The notes beneath the pieces are model-generated. The model was not told where the DNA came from. It saw nothing but the letters and a program-made list of their open reading frames with translations, and did not search any database. Shown here piece by piece: positions 8,279 to 16,645 of a stretch of 35,633 nucleotides of DNA. Positions within the stretch are counted from its first letter, which is position 1. Each line of letters starts with the position of its first letter. A program made the position numbers and the translations under genes. Source of the stretch: Deltaproteobacteria bacterium (lineage in GTDB: Bacteria; Myxococcota_A; Polyangia; JAAYKL01); NCBI GenBank assembly GCA_016935665.1, contig JAFGQN010000144.1, forward strand, positions 1 to 35,633, in the 5' to 3' direction.

Positions 8279-9410
8279 AACGCTCCGCCGCTGCAATCCG
8301 GTCGCCCGCGTGCTGCCATACCTGTCGAAACTGGGTTTCGTCGAATGGGGCGCCAGAGACCAGCCAGTCGGTGAAACGTTCATTTCCCGCGCCGGTAAAC
8401 TGACCCACAATATCCAGATGGTCGGCCGCAGCGGCGTACAGCACGTCGCCGTGTATCTGGCTGAACAGGGGCGAGATGCCGTCGTTGCTTTTGGGGGAAA
8501 TGGGAAACGACAGCATTCGCTCGATGGATGCCCGGGTATCGTCGTTCATGGTGGGATAGCGGTAGCTGACGTGCTCCCGGGCGGTGACGGTGTGGAGAAA
8601 TGCAAACAGCGAGATGGAGAACGCTGCCGCAGGGGATCGGGTTTCTCTGGCCGCGGTTTTAATGGTGGGCGGTGGCGCCGCATTGACGATGCAGCTGTAG
8701 TCAATGCTGACCCGGTCGATAACGGCTGCATTGTACAGGTGCATGGATTCAGGGGTGAGTTGCAATATGGCGCCCTGGTCGCGTTTCATGGTCTCCAGAA
8801 ACGTCCAGATGGGATCATCGGCTTCCAGGGTGACGTGGTTGAGGAGCCTTCTGACCAGGTGATCGAGAAAGGTTTGATCCCGGCCGGTCCAGTCATCAAG
8901 GCGCGCCGCCAGTGCAATCAGCTTTGAGATAAGGAAGATGGAGCGTCGCCCGGCTTTGTGATGGGCGAGGGTGGTGATGAGCTGCAGGATGTGGCGTCCC
9001 TGCATGGTGGTGAAAAAACCCGCCAGCGGCGTGCCATAGTGGGGGGTGGAGATGCTGATGGCCGATTTGGTTTTTGAGGCAATGACATCCTCATCGCCGG
9101 TGCCGGTGAGTTGCACCCCGGGGCTCAGCAGAAGGCGCATGTCCAGCCCACCGGTGGAGTGACCAATGAAATGAATGCTGTCCGCCGTCATTCCGCCGCG
9201 CTGTTTTACTTCTTCGAGCAATACCTGCGCGCGTCGGTGAATGGACGATGTCGCCTGGGTGGCACAGCGCACCAGTTCAACGTCCAGCTGATGTTTCTCC
9301 TTGAGGTACTGCGTAAGGGTTTCGCCCACTCTGAAAAAATAACTGTACGTCCCGAGGGATGTAAACCCAAAGAACCCCGGGACCAGATAAACCTGAATTT
9401 GTTTACTCAT
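8277..9410 (-). CDS. Alpha/beta-hydrolase, lipase/PGAP1-like
   Basis: 377 residues from ATG 9410. The start overlaps the stop of the upstream ABC1-kinase gene by eight bases (TATGAGTAA), which suggests coupled translation; upstream in-frame codons lie inside that gene. Seen: an N-terminal strand with oxyanion-hole-like VYLVPGFFGF, the nucleophile elbow GHSTGG (Ser catalytic), STPHYGTPLAG, then NDGISP and a late ADHLDIVGQF that fit the acid and His part of the triad in bacterial lipases. There is no signal peptide, so it is probably cytoplasmic or membrane-peripheral. The substrate may be an acylglycerol or other ester. Its pairing with a UbiB-family kinase suggests a lipid role, as inference. 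Confidence 0.8.
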   Translation of the reverse strand: MSKQIQVYLVPGFFGFTSLGTYSYFFRVGETLTQYLKEKHQLDVELVRCATQATSSIHRRAQVLLEEVKQRGGMTADSIHFIGHSTGGLDMRLLLSPGVQLTGTGDEDVIASKTKSAISISTPHYGTPLAGFFTTMQGRHILQLITTLAHHKAGRRSIFLISKLIALAARLDDWTGRDQTFLDHLVRRLLNHVTLEADDPIWTFLETMKRDQGAILQLTPESMHLYNAAVIDRVSIDYSCIVNAAPPPTIKTAARETRSPAAAFSISLFAFLHTVTAREHVSYRYPTMNDDTRASIERMLSFPISPKSNDGISPLFSQIHGDVLYAAAADHLDIVGQFTGAGNERFTDWLVSGAPFDETQFRQVWQHAGDRIAAAER

Positions 9411-10773
9411 ATCCGTCTCTATCCATTTGTATCCGCCCCATCCCATCGGTGGAATCCGGCGAAGGAGGTGTAGCCGCAGCAGGCGGTCTGTCGATGGCGT
9501 TTTGGATGATGTTGCGAACAAAGATTTTCGCTTTCAGTTTGCGCAGGTTGCCGTAGCTGCCCACATTGACCCGCTGCAACAGAATCAGCTGGGCCGGGAT
9601 GATGAATTGCTTTCGATATTGTCGCAGCTGGGGCATGCGACTCAACACCTCAAGGTGCATGTTGGATTTGGCCATATCGAATGGTTCGGTCGGATGCAAC
9701 GGTTTCGCCATGAGTTGACCAACCAGATTGAAAAATTTATCGTCCGGAGCAGGGGCGTCCGCCGGCAACGCGCCTATTTCTCTTAAACCCTCGGTGAGGG
9801 TGTCATTATCGTTCAACAAAAAGCCCCTGAGCAGTTTGCGGATGGCGCGGATCTCTTCGGGGGCAAACAGTTTGATGCATCCAAAATCGTAGAGCAGAAT
9901 GTTCCCCTCTGGTGTAAAGGCATAATTGGCGGGATTTGGGTCGCCGTGAAGCATGTGGGCGCCGAATACCTGATCGTAAAGAATTGTGAGCAGGCGTTCG
10001 CCTAACAAATCGCGAACTTTCGGTGCATATCCGGCGGCTACCTCCAGACTGTCGCCCAGATGCAGCACTGATGTGAGCACCCGTTTGGTGCAGAGTTCGG
10101 GAACGATGCCCGGTATGATAACAAACGGGTGGTGCATGGCATGGAACTGTTGCAACAGCTGCTGATGACGTGCTTCCAGAGTGTAGTCGAGCTCGTTGTT
10201 CAGATTATTTCGAAACTCCGTTGCCACGCGCTTCAGGGCATCTTTCTGGCCGCTGGCAATTCCCATCGCTTTGAGGGCCATGGTTAGGGACGATACATCC
10301 GCGTCCACAAATTCTTCCATATTCGGGTACTGCACTTTCACTGCAACAACCTGTCCGTCCAGCGTTCGTGCCCGGTGGACCTGTCCCACCGATGCCGCAG
10401 CAAATGGCATTTGTTCGATTTCTTTAAACAAGGATTCCACAGGCGCGTTCAACTCGGTTTCGATTTGCGCCTGTATCACCGAAAACGGCTCCGGAGTGGC
10501 GTTTTGACGGAGCGCGGCCAAAGGCGCGGTAAATTCCCCGGGCAGAAACCCGGACTGGATGGACGCCATTTGGCCGAATTTCATGAGCGGGCCCTTCAGT
10601 ACGCTTAACGTTTGCGCCATGCTTTCTCCTGACTTTTGCCAGCTCTCTTTTATTTTTTGTTTGCGCACTTCTTCGCGACGCAACGCCCCGGATAGTTTGA
10701 CACCCAGATGGCGACCGGCCATCCCTGTGGTCAATGCACTCATTTTAAGGAATCTGGAAAGCTTCTTTGACAT
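9403..10773 (-). CDS. ABC1/ADCK/UbiB-family atypical kinase
   Basis: 456 residues from ATG 10773; an upstream TTG at 10833 is possible but less natural, and neither has a strong ribosome site. Family hallmarks in order: the KxGQ motif in LMKFGQMASIQSGFLP, the Ala-rich loop FAAASVGQVHRA that replaces the Gly loop of ordinary kinases, VAVKVQYP with the ATP-binding Lys, the catalytic HGDPNPANYAF, and LLYDFGC as the metal-binding DFG. UbiB/COQ8 proteins support isoprenoid-lipid (quinone) synthesis, probably as ATPases acting on membrane isoprenoid intermediates. C-terminal membrane helices as in UbiB are not evident, so it resembles the soluble AarF/ADCK-like branch. It is divergent from the ABC/UbiA operon across an 88-bp gap. 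Confidence 0.9.
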   Translation of the reverse strand: MSKKLSRFLKMSALTTGMAGRHLGVKLSGALRREEVRKQKIKESWQKSGESMAQTLSVLKGPLMKFGQMASIQSGFLPGEFTAPLAALRQNATPEPFSVIQAQIETELNAPVESLFKEIEQMPFAAASVGQVHRARTLDGQVVAVKVQYPNMEEFVDADVSSLTMALKAMGIASGQKDALKRVATEFRNNLNNELDYTLEARHQQLLQQFHAMHHPFVIIPGIVPELCTKRVLTSVLHLGDSLEVAAGYAPKVRDLLGERLLTILYDQVFGAHMLHGDPNPANYAFTPEGNILLYDFGCIKLFAPEEIRAIRKLLRGFLLNDNDTLTEGLREIGALPADAPAPDDKFFNLVGQLMAKPLHPTEPFDMAKSNMHLEVLSRMPQLRQYRKQFIIPAQLILLQRVNVGSYGNLRKLKAKIFVRNIIQNAIDRPPAAATPPSPDSTDGMGRIQMDRDGYE

Positions 10774-10835
10774 ATTGGCAGTGTAGCAACACCTCAAAGA
10801 AAAGGAAGTGGCAACATTTTTAAAATATTCCAAAA

Positions 10836-10861
10836 AAGGAGCGCTGTGATATAGCGCGTGT
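10836..10861 (+). promoter_or_regulatory. Hairpin between ribosome site and start of the ABC ATPase gene
   Basis: AAAGGA(G) at 10836-10841 lies 20 bases before ATG 10862, too far for direct use. GCGCT at 10841-10845 is perfectly inverted as AGCGC at 10853-10857. Folding would bring the ribosome site closer to the ATG. The hairpin is seen; its role is inference. Confidence 0.4.
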
Positions 10862-11845
10862 ATGCCTGTAAATGTTCAAATCAGTAACAACCAGACGCCC
10901 GCGCCCATGACGGTTGCAGCGTTATCAAAATCATTTGGAGATGTCAATGCCGTAAAATCGGTATCCCTGGCGCTTCTTACAGGAGAACTGTTGGCCTTGC
11001 TTGGGCCCAATGGCGCCGGTAAAACCACATTGATGCGTATGCTCACCGGCATCCTTGAGCCGGATAGCGGCGAGGTTGTTCTCTATGGACATCAAAACCC
11101 GGGCAGGGCACTTATCAGTCGACATATCGGTTACTGTCCGCAACGCATCATTGTGTGGCGGGATTTAACGTGTTTTGAGCAACTGATGCTGATGGCCGAT
11201 ATGCACCGGCTACCCCGCCAACGCGCCGAGGCGCGCGCCACCGAACTATTGGGGATATTGAATCTGGAGGGCAAGCGGCATGCGCTGGCCAGAACCCTTT
11301 CGGGAGGGATGCAGCGCCGACTCAGTATCGCTCTGGCCATGGTGCACAGCCCTGGCATTCTGATTCTCGATGAACCCGAAGCGGGACTCGATCCCCAAAG
11401 CCGGGTGCTTGTACGGGATACATTGAACCAGCTGCGTGTGGATACCCATACGTCCATTATTGTATCTACCCACGACATGGCTGAGGCGGAGTTGATTTCC
11501 ACGCGGGTGGCCATTGTCAATCGCGGTGAACTGCTGGCGCTGGATACCGCTCCACAGTTGATTCTGGACGCGGGGAAGTCTCATTTGGTGGAGCTGCGGC
11601 TGGAGAGCGCATCAGCCAAAGAGCGCGATCGTCTGGCTGCCTCATTGAAAAAGCTCAATGTGCCAATGCGGGTATCTGAACAGACCATTGCTTTGGACAG
11701 CGACGCCCATGGGGCCATCGTTCGTCCTTTACGCACCATTGCGGCGACTGAAAATATTCGCATTGCGGAGCTTCGCCATCGCAAACGATCGCTGGAAGAT
11801 GTGTTTTTGACGCTCACCAGTCCTACGAAAGCGGGTGTCGCATGA
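10862..11845 (+). CDS. ABC-2-type transporter ATPase subunit
   Basis: 327 residues. ATP-binding cassette with Walker A GPNGAGKTT, Q-loop YCPQ, signature LSGGMQRRLSIALA, Walker B ILILDEPEAGLD and H-loop STHD. A C-terminal extension of about 90 residues after the cassette is typical of DrrA/CcmA-like exporter ATPases. The next gene starts inside its stop (ATGA overlap at 11842), so ATPase and permease form one exporter, with two copies of each expected. As the first gene of the five-gene operon it probably moves a lipid or hydrophobic product linked to the UbiA and cyclase-domain proteins, which is inference from gene order. ATG 10862 is the only good early start; in-frame stop TGA lies at 10847. 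Confidence 0.93.
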   Translation: MPVNVQISNNQTPAPMTVAALSKSFGDVNAVKSVSLALLTGELLALLGPNGAGKTTLMRMLTGILEPDSGEVVLYGHQNPGRALISRHIGYCPQRIIVWRDLTCFEQLMLMADMHRLPRQRAEARATELLGILNLEGKRHALARTLSGGMQRRLSIALAMVHSPGILILDEPEAGLDPQSRVLVRDTLNQLRVDTHTSIIVSTHDMAEAELISTRVAIVNRGELLALDTAPQLILDAGKSHLVELRLESASAKERDRLAASLKKLNVPMRVSEQTIALDSDAHGAIVRPLRTIAATENIRIAELRHRKRSLEDVFLTLTSPTKAGVA

Positions 11846-13008
11846 CGCGTTTTGCGGCCATTGTACGCCTCTCTACCAAACAAAAAATGCGCGATTTGTT
11901 TGCGCTCTCTTTGTCGATGTTGACCGCGCCCCTGTTCGTATTGTTTTACTGGGTGCTGTTCCACGACAGCCATCGCAATTATCAAATCCTGTTACTGGAT
12001 GAATCTGCAGATGCTGTAGTGAATGCGCCGCATCTGGCGCCCATTCGCCAGGCATTTTTGAACATGGCCCAAAAACAGGGCGGTTATACGTTTTCGTTCG
12101 AAACGGCGCAGCGGTTGGCGGATGTGGAAAACGCCCTTAAACGAAGAGAAGCGGATTTGGCCATGGTGTTTGCCACGCCTCTTGTGAACGCGACGAAAAG
12201 CACGGGCGCCGCTGCGCGTGTTGAATTGGTGGGGGATGTCTCGTCCGTGGGATTTCAGTTTTGCGCCAATGCGGCCGAAAAAATTGTATCCGGTTATGTG
12301 GCGAAGCAGTTGCGGCAATACCCGCCTTTGACATTCGATACCCGGGCGCTGGGAATTTCGGCCAATAAGACGCCATTTGAAGCGTATGTCCCCGGGCTGC
12401 TGGTATTCGCAGTGATTATGCTCATTTTTTCAAGCGCCATGTCGGTGGTAAAGGAAATTGAAGGGGGCACATTTGCCCGACTGCGGATGACGCCGGTGCA
12501 CATTGCCGAAATGGTGGGCGGATTCAGCCTGGTGCAGCTGGTGGTGGGAATACTCTCTGTGGTGATTACCTTTGGCGCCGCGTATGCGCTGGGATTTAAA
12601 AGCGAAGGCGCTCTGTGGCTGGCCATGCTGACGGCCGCCGTGGCGTGTATGGCCAGCGTGGGAATCGGTATGGTGGTGGCCGCGCTTTCCAAAACGCAGG
12701 GCCGGGCGTTTTTGCTGGCCAGTATTGTTATGTTTTTGCTGGTGCTTTTTTCGGGAATCATTTTTCCACGGCCCACATTGGAGCTGTTTACCGTTGGCGC
12801 CACCGCCGTGGATTTATTTGATGTACTGCCCACTACGCATATGGGCAGCGCGCTGGACAAAATTCTCACCCTGGGGGCCTCGTTTGCAGATGTTCAATTT
12901 GAGCTGGGAATTTTAACGTTGATTGGTATCATCAATTTTATCGTTGGCAGTCTGCTTTTTGTTCGTTCGGGAAAACCCGCCGCCACCACCTGGGAGGGAA
13001 TGCTGTGA
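11842..13008 (+). CDS. ABC-2-type transporter permease
   Basis: 388 residues, ATG overlapping the ATPase stop. Membrane layout: one helix near 20-40, a large extracytoplasmic domain (about 45-175), then about five closely spaced helices from 180 to 380, the pattern of ABC2_membrane_3/YhgE-like exporters. The segment VVKEIEGGTFARLRMTPV between helices is the usual coupling region of ABC-2 permeases. Its stop overlaps the GTG start of the UbiA gene. The substrate cannot be read from the sequence. Large extracytoplasmic domains of this kind are found in exporters of drugs, lipids and antibiotic-like compounds. Confidence 0.9.
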   Translation: MTRFAAIVRLSTKQKMRDLFALSLSMLTAPLFVLFYWVLFHDSHRNYQILLLDESADAVVNAPHLAPIRQAFLNMAQKQGGYTFSFETAQRLADVENALKRREADLAMVFATPLVNATKSTGAAARVELVGDVSSVGFQFCANAAEKIVSGYVAKQLRQYPPLTFDTRALGISANKTPFEAYVPGLLVFAVIMLIFSSAMSVVKEIEGGTFARLRMTPVHIAEMVGGFSLVQLVVGILSVVITFGAAYALGFKSEGALWLAMLTAAVACMASVGIGMVVAALSKTQGRAFLLASIVMFLLVLFSGIIFPRPTLELFTVGATAVDLFDVLPTTHMGSALDKILTLGASFADVQFELGILTLIGIINFIVGSLLFVRSGKPAATTWEGML

Positions 13009-13910
13009 GTCTGTTGAAAGCCTGGATAAAGGCGTCGCGATTTGCATCGCAATCATACATATTTATTCCCCTGTTTGTGGGCGAGATGTTTTACGTGATG
13101 ACGGGCGGTCATATCAATTGGACCGTGTTTGCCATTGTGCATCTGTATGGATTGTTTATGCAGCTGTACATCATTTACGCCAACGATTATGCCGATGCAA
13201 AAACCGATGAACTTAACGAGACATTCACTATCTTTTCGGGGGGATCGAGGGTTTTGGTGGATGGAGATTTGTCGCGCCGGGCGCTGGGGATAGCCGCCAT
13301 TGCAATGGCCGTATTGTGTGTCCTTGCGGGTGTCTGGCTTGCGGTACAGTTTAACCGCATCTATGCACCACTACTGATTGCATTGGGGATACTGCTGTTG
13401 TGGATGTATAGCTTTGGTCCGGTAAAACTCTCCTATCGGGGAGGTGGCGAATTTTTACAAATGCTCGGCATCGGGATAATTCTGCCATTGGTGGGCTTTT
13501 ATGCCCAGGGGGGGGCGCCGTCACAGTTTCCCATGGAAACCCTGGCGGTGATACTTCCGACGCAACTGGCATGCGCCATGGCCACGTCGATTCCTGACTT
13601 TTCGTCCGATAAACAGAGCCATAAACGCACATTTTCGGTGCTGCTTGGACGAACCCGTGTCCGCATGTTGATCATTGGTCTGAACCTGCTTGCCATTGGG
13701 GCGTTTTTCGCCATTCGCTGGGCATCGTTTGAAGAACTGAAAATGGCGCTGCCGCTCTTTGTGCTTTTGGGCGTGGCGGTTTCACTGTTTTCGCTGGTAA
13801 AAAAAATTCATGGGAAGTGGGCCATATTTCTGTTTGTAATGTTTTCCATCGTGCTGACTCTGGGACTTATGGGGCAACTGGCCTATGTGGCGTCGAATAT
13901 GCATTCCTGA
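13005..13910 (+). CDS. UbiA-superfamily prenyltransferase
   Basis: 301 residues from GTG 13005, which has GGGAGGGAA four bases upstream and overlaps the permease stop (GTGA). It is an integral membrane protein with about eight or nine helices. The two Asp-rich, Mg-diphosphate-binding motifs are present: NDYADAKTD near 63 (NDxxDxxxD) and DFSSDKQSHKRT near 195. The FSGGSRVL segment after the first motif is usual in MenA-like members. The superfamily moves a prenyl chain from a diphosphate to an aromatic or isoprenoid acceptor: menaquinone (MenA), ubiquinone, haem O, or lycopene elongation (CrtEb/LyeJ). Because a lycopene-cyclase-domain protein follows directly, a lycopene-elongase-like or other isoprenoid-coupling role is attractive; a MenA-type role is the main alternative. 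Confidence 0.88.
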   Translation: MSLLKAWIKASRFASQSYIFIPLFVGEMFYVMTGGHINWTVFAIVHLYGLFMQLYIIYANDYADAKTDELNETFTIFSGGSRVLVDGDLSRRALGIAAIAMAVLCVLAGVWLAVQFNRIYAPLLIALGILLLWMYSFGPVKLSYRGGGEFLQMLGIGIILPLVGFYAQGGAPSQFPMETLAVILPTQLACAMATSIPDFSSDKQSHKRTFSVLLGRTRVRMLIIGLNLLAIGAFFAIRWASFEELKMALPLFVLLGVAVSLFSLVKKIHGKWAIFLFVMFSIVLTLGLMGQLAYVASNMHS

Positions 13911-13931
13911 GTGCAAAAAGGGGCAATGGCC

Positions 13932-14675
13932 GTGAGTGATATGCAACATCCGGTGGCGTATCCTTTTTTGCTGCTGTGTGGTTTGCTGATGATTCCCGCT
14001 GCGGTAATTTTTGTTGTTCGCAGTGATTTGCGAAAGCCCATGGGCGTGATGGCCGGTCTGTCGATTCCCTTTGCGTTTACGGAGTTCCTTTTTTACCCCA
14101 GTTACTGGGAGCCGAAATTTTTATTTGACCTCGCCAACCGGATTGGCTTTGGCATCGAAGACTTTCTTTTTGTTATTGGCCTGGGCGCATTTACCTCAAC
14201 CGTGTATCCGGCGGTGTTTTTTAAAAAGCGGGTTCCTCTTTCGGTTTCCACCCCGTCGCTCCGGTCTGTTGCGGGCAAAAAGCGACTGACGAAACTTATT
14301 GTGCCAATAGGCGTGGCCTTTTTGCTGACCGCAATTATGGCGGCGCTTTCCATTCCCATGATCTGGGGGTGCGTGCCCATCATGATATTGATTGCGTTGT
14401 CCATTGTAGTGATTCGTCGGGATTTGCGTTCGGCTGCGGCGTGGGGTGGGGTACTGAGTGCGATAGCGTACTTTTTAATTTGCCAGGCTCTCGGCGTGCT
14501 GGTTCCCAATGTATTTGAGCTCAACTGGCATGCGGAAAAGTTTTTTGGGGTGTATATTCTGGGCGTTCCGTTGGAAGAAATCACTTATGCCTTTGCCGCC
14601 GGCACAGTGGCATCCGTGGTTTATCCGTTTGCATTTAACGAGGCGTTTTGCCCGTTTCGCACAAAGGAGGCGTGA
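13932..14675 (+). CDS. Lycopene-cyclase-domain membrane protein (fused CrtYc/CrtYd type)
   Basis: 247 residues from GTG 13932, which has AAGGGG eight bases upstream; GTG 13911 and ATG 13926 are in-frame alternatives. Seven or so membrane helices in two related halves. Each half has the acidic hallmark of the CrtYc/CrtYd/CarR family: GFGIEDFLF in the first and GVPLEEITYAF in the second, each preceded by a Trp/Phe-rich helix. In actinobacteria and archaea these halves are separate subunits or fused and cyclise lycopene or C50 carotenoids. Here the fusion follows a UbiA-family gene, as crtYe/crtYf sit with crtEb in corynebacterial C50 carotenoid loci (known biology). No phytoene synthase or desaturase gene is visible, so the substrate could be a different polyprenyl compound. 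Confidence 0.75.
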   Translation: MSDMQHPVAYPFLLLCGLLMIPAAVIFVVRSDLRKPMGVMAGLSIPFAFTEFLFYPSYWEPKFLFDLANRIGFGIEDFLFVIGLGAFTSTVYPAVFFKKRVPLSVSTPSLRSVAGKKRLTKLIVPIGVAFLLTAIMAALSIPMIWGCVPIMILIALSIVVIRRDLRSAAAWGGVLSAIAYFLICQALGVLVPNVFELNWHAEKFFGVYILGVPLEEITYAFAAGTVASVVYPFAFNEAFCPFRTKEA

Positions 14676-14681
14676 AACCAT

Positions 14682-15485
14682 ATGCCGTTTTCGTATTCCA
14701 TCAGTACACAAAGCGAGTTGGTGGAGATATCCGGGACGGGCAGTGCGGACTTTGAGTCATTGGCCAAACTGATGACGCAATTGATTTCCCATCCCGAGTT
14801 TAAAAGTCATTTTTCAATTCTGGCCGATTTTTCGGGACTTTCGTACATTCCCACATTTAAGGAAATTCGCCAGTTTGGCGCATTGTTCCAGACGGTGAGC
14901 AAGGCGTTTTTGGGCAAAGTGGCTTTTGTTGTCAGCCATCCGGCGCAACTGAATGCCGGGCGATTTGCATCGGTGATTGCGCGCGCCATTCGTTTTCAGA
15001 TGAACGTGTTTGCCGGCAGAGCCGAGGCTCTGGCCTGGATTGCTCCCAACAAGGAGGTTCAAGTGGAAGATATTCGACAGAAAATAGCTGGTGTGATTGA
15101 GCCGTTTCAGCTGGCCGCACTGGCCACCGTCCGCGCCGATGGAACTCCGTGGGTGCGCTATGTGACCGTTCGCGGGGATGACCACCTGGTGGTTCGTTTC
15201 GCCACGCCCATGCGGTCCAGAAAAGTGGCCGAAATTCGCGCCAACCCCAATGTTCATTTGACGTGCGGCTGCGGTGAACTGGCCAGTGCCAAAGAATGGG
15301 TTCAGATTGTGGGCAGGGCCAGAGTCACCTCCGACGATGAGATTCGCAAGTCGTTCTGGGAGGATTTTTTATCGGCCTGGTTTAACGGCCCCGATGACAG
15401 TGAATACGCGGTGGTGGAGGTCATCCCCTCGCGCATTGAATATCTCACCATGGATTCCCTGATTCCGCGGGTGCTTGAACTGTGA
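14682..15485 (+). CDS. STAS-like domain fused to PNPOx-like split-barrel protein
   Basis: 267 residues. ATG 14682 has AAAGGAGG 11 bases upstream, inside the end of the preceding gene. Residues 1-125 resemble SpoIIAA/STAS-SEC14-like proteins (alternating strands and helices, ILADFSGLSYIPTFKEIRQFG). Residues about 130-267 match the pyridoxamine-phosphate-oxidase-like/general stress protein 26 fold: IEPFQLAALATVRADGTPWVRYVTVR, RSRKVAEIRANPNVHLT, WVQIVGRARVT and a C-terminal strand ending in PSRIEYL. Such split barrels bind FMN, F420 or haem. A true PNPOx would end in a conserved Arg/Pro motif not seen here. As last gene of the operon it may supply a redox step on the product made by the UbiA/cyclase pair. 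That is inference. Confidence 0.8.
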   Translation: MPFSYSISTQSELVEISGTGSADFESLAKLMTQLISHPEFKSHFSILADFSGLSYIPTFKEIRQFGALFQTVSKAFLGKVAFVVSHPAQLNAGRFASVIARAIRFQMNVFAGRAEALAWIAPNKEVQVEDIRQKIAGVIEPFQLAALATVRADGTPWVRYVTVRGDDHLVVRFATPMRSRKVAEIRANPNVHLTCGCGELASAKEWVQIVGRARVTSDDEIRKSFWEDFLSAWFNGPDDSEYAVVEVIPSRIEYLTMDSLIPRVLEL

Positions 15486-15522
15486 GTGCTCCAGTATTTA
15501 GCGATGGAGTTGCATTGCGACG

Positions 15523-16488
15523 TCAGCGTGTGAATGGAAGGTCGAAGGAGATGCCAATTTGGCCGTAGATGGGAATGCGCTTCGTGAAGCTGCTGTAGAA
15601 ATGCCAGGTGATGTTGATGAGTTCTTTAGTGCCGATGAGAAAGCCGCCCCCCAGTCCATAGGTCATTGCCTTTTGATCGGGGAATTTAATCCGAACGTAT
15701 TGGTTGCTTTCGTAGTATATGTTGTCCAGTTCTAAAAGAACCTCATTTTTTCTGGGATACATCGCCCGGAAGTTTGCAATCGGACCGAAGTAAAAATGCT
15801 CAAACGGCCCAAAGTAGGGCATCAACTCCATATCGTATCCCACAACTTCCGTACTGTTGTCCGCATCCCACGCGCGTTCGGATTCGGAAACGGTGGTGTC
15901 TTCCCATAAGCCCGCAATGAGGTTGGTTCGAAACATGAGACCAAATTTGTCTGTGATGTTTTTACGAACCCCCAATCCCAGGTGGATGCTCGCTTCGGAA
16001 ATATCCATATCCCGTAACGCTCCCAAAGCAACGTCTGATGCAAACATCAGTCGAATTCGCCGGCGGTAATCCATCTGTGTCCTTTTTTTCTCCTCTGCCG
16101 TTCGCCGCTGTCGTTGCGGTTTTGGGATGTCTGTGGGCATTGGGCGGGTTTGTGGCGGGGGTGGCGTCACCTGGACACATTGCGCAGCGGCAGTGCACGC
16201 GAATCCGTCGGCGCAGGGGGGATTACACGCGGATATACAGAGCCCTTTGTGGCACAGGTATCCGTCTCTGCATTTGGGAAAGCAGGTTTCGCTGGCGGAA
16301 GGCGTCCCCTCTGCGGGAGTGGTGGCATCTGCCCCTGACGCTGGTCCACTCGTGTTTTCGGATGCTTCGGATGGCGCCGCGACATTTGATATCGATGCAT
16401 TGGTGCCGGTGTTTTGCGCAAAAACGGCGGATGGCCAGACAAACGATGCGGTTATCAGAATTACCCACAGGAAAATTTTTGTTTTCAT
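15523..16488 (-). CDS. Secreted Cys-rich motif plus outer-membrane barrel-like protein
   Basis: 321 residues. A signal peptide (cut near AVFA-QN) is followed by a Ser/Ala/Thr/Pro-rich linker. Then comes a compact Cys-rich unit of about 36 residues (CFPKCRDGYLCHKGLC, CNPPCADGFAC, ending in CV), a motif often found in myxobacterial envelope proteins. After a Pro/Arg-rich spacer, residues about 135-321 alternate polar and hydrophobic residues in strands and end with IGISFDLPFTR, which fits an eight-to-ten-stranded outer-membrane barrel. ATG 16488 has a modest AAGGG upstream. It is monocistronic and divergent from the Pal-like gene. The Cys-rich part probably lies in the periplasm, perhaps binding the cell wall or a partner; the function is unknown. 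Confidence 0.8.
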   Translation of the reverse strand: MKTKIFLWVILITASFVWPSAVFAQNTGTNASISNVAAPSEASENTSGPASGADATTPAEGTPSASETCFPKCRDGYLCHKGLCISACNPPCADGFACTAAAQCVQVTPPPPQTRPMPTDIPKPQRQRRTAEEKKRTQMDYRRRIRLMFASDVALGALRDMDISEASIHLGLGVRKNITDKFGLMFRTNLIAGLWEDTTVSESERAWDADNSTEVVGYDMELMPYFGPFEHFYFGPIANFRAMYPRKNEVLLELDNIYYESNQYVRIKFPDQKAMTYGLGGGFLIGTKELINITWHFYSSFTKRIPIYGQIGISFDLPFTR

Positions 16489-16645
16489 AGCGAATTTACC
16501 CTTTTTAGATTTTTGTGGTTATCTTACCACGGTTATATGAATGATGGATAGATTTTCATAAGAAGTTATGGCCTAATGCTGCTTACGGATTGGGTGCTGA
16601 TTGTGCTCAAAATTTAAATAAAAAATCCAAAAATAAAAATATTTG

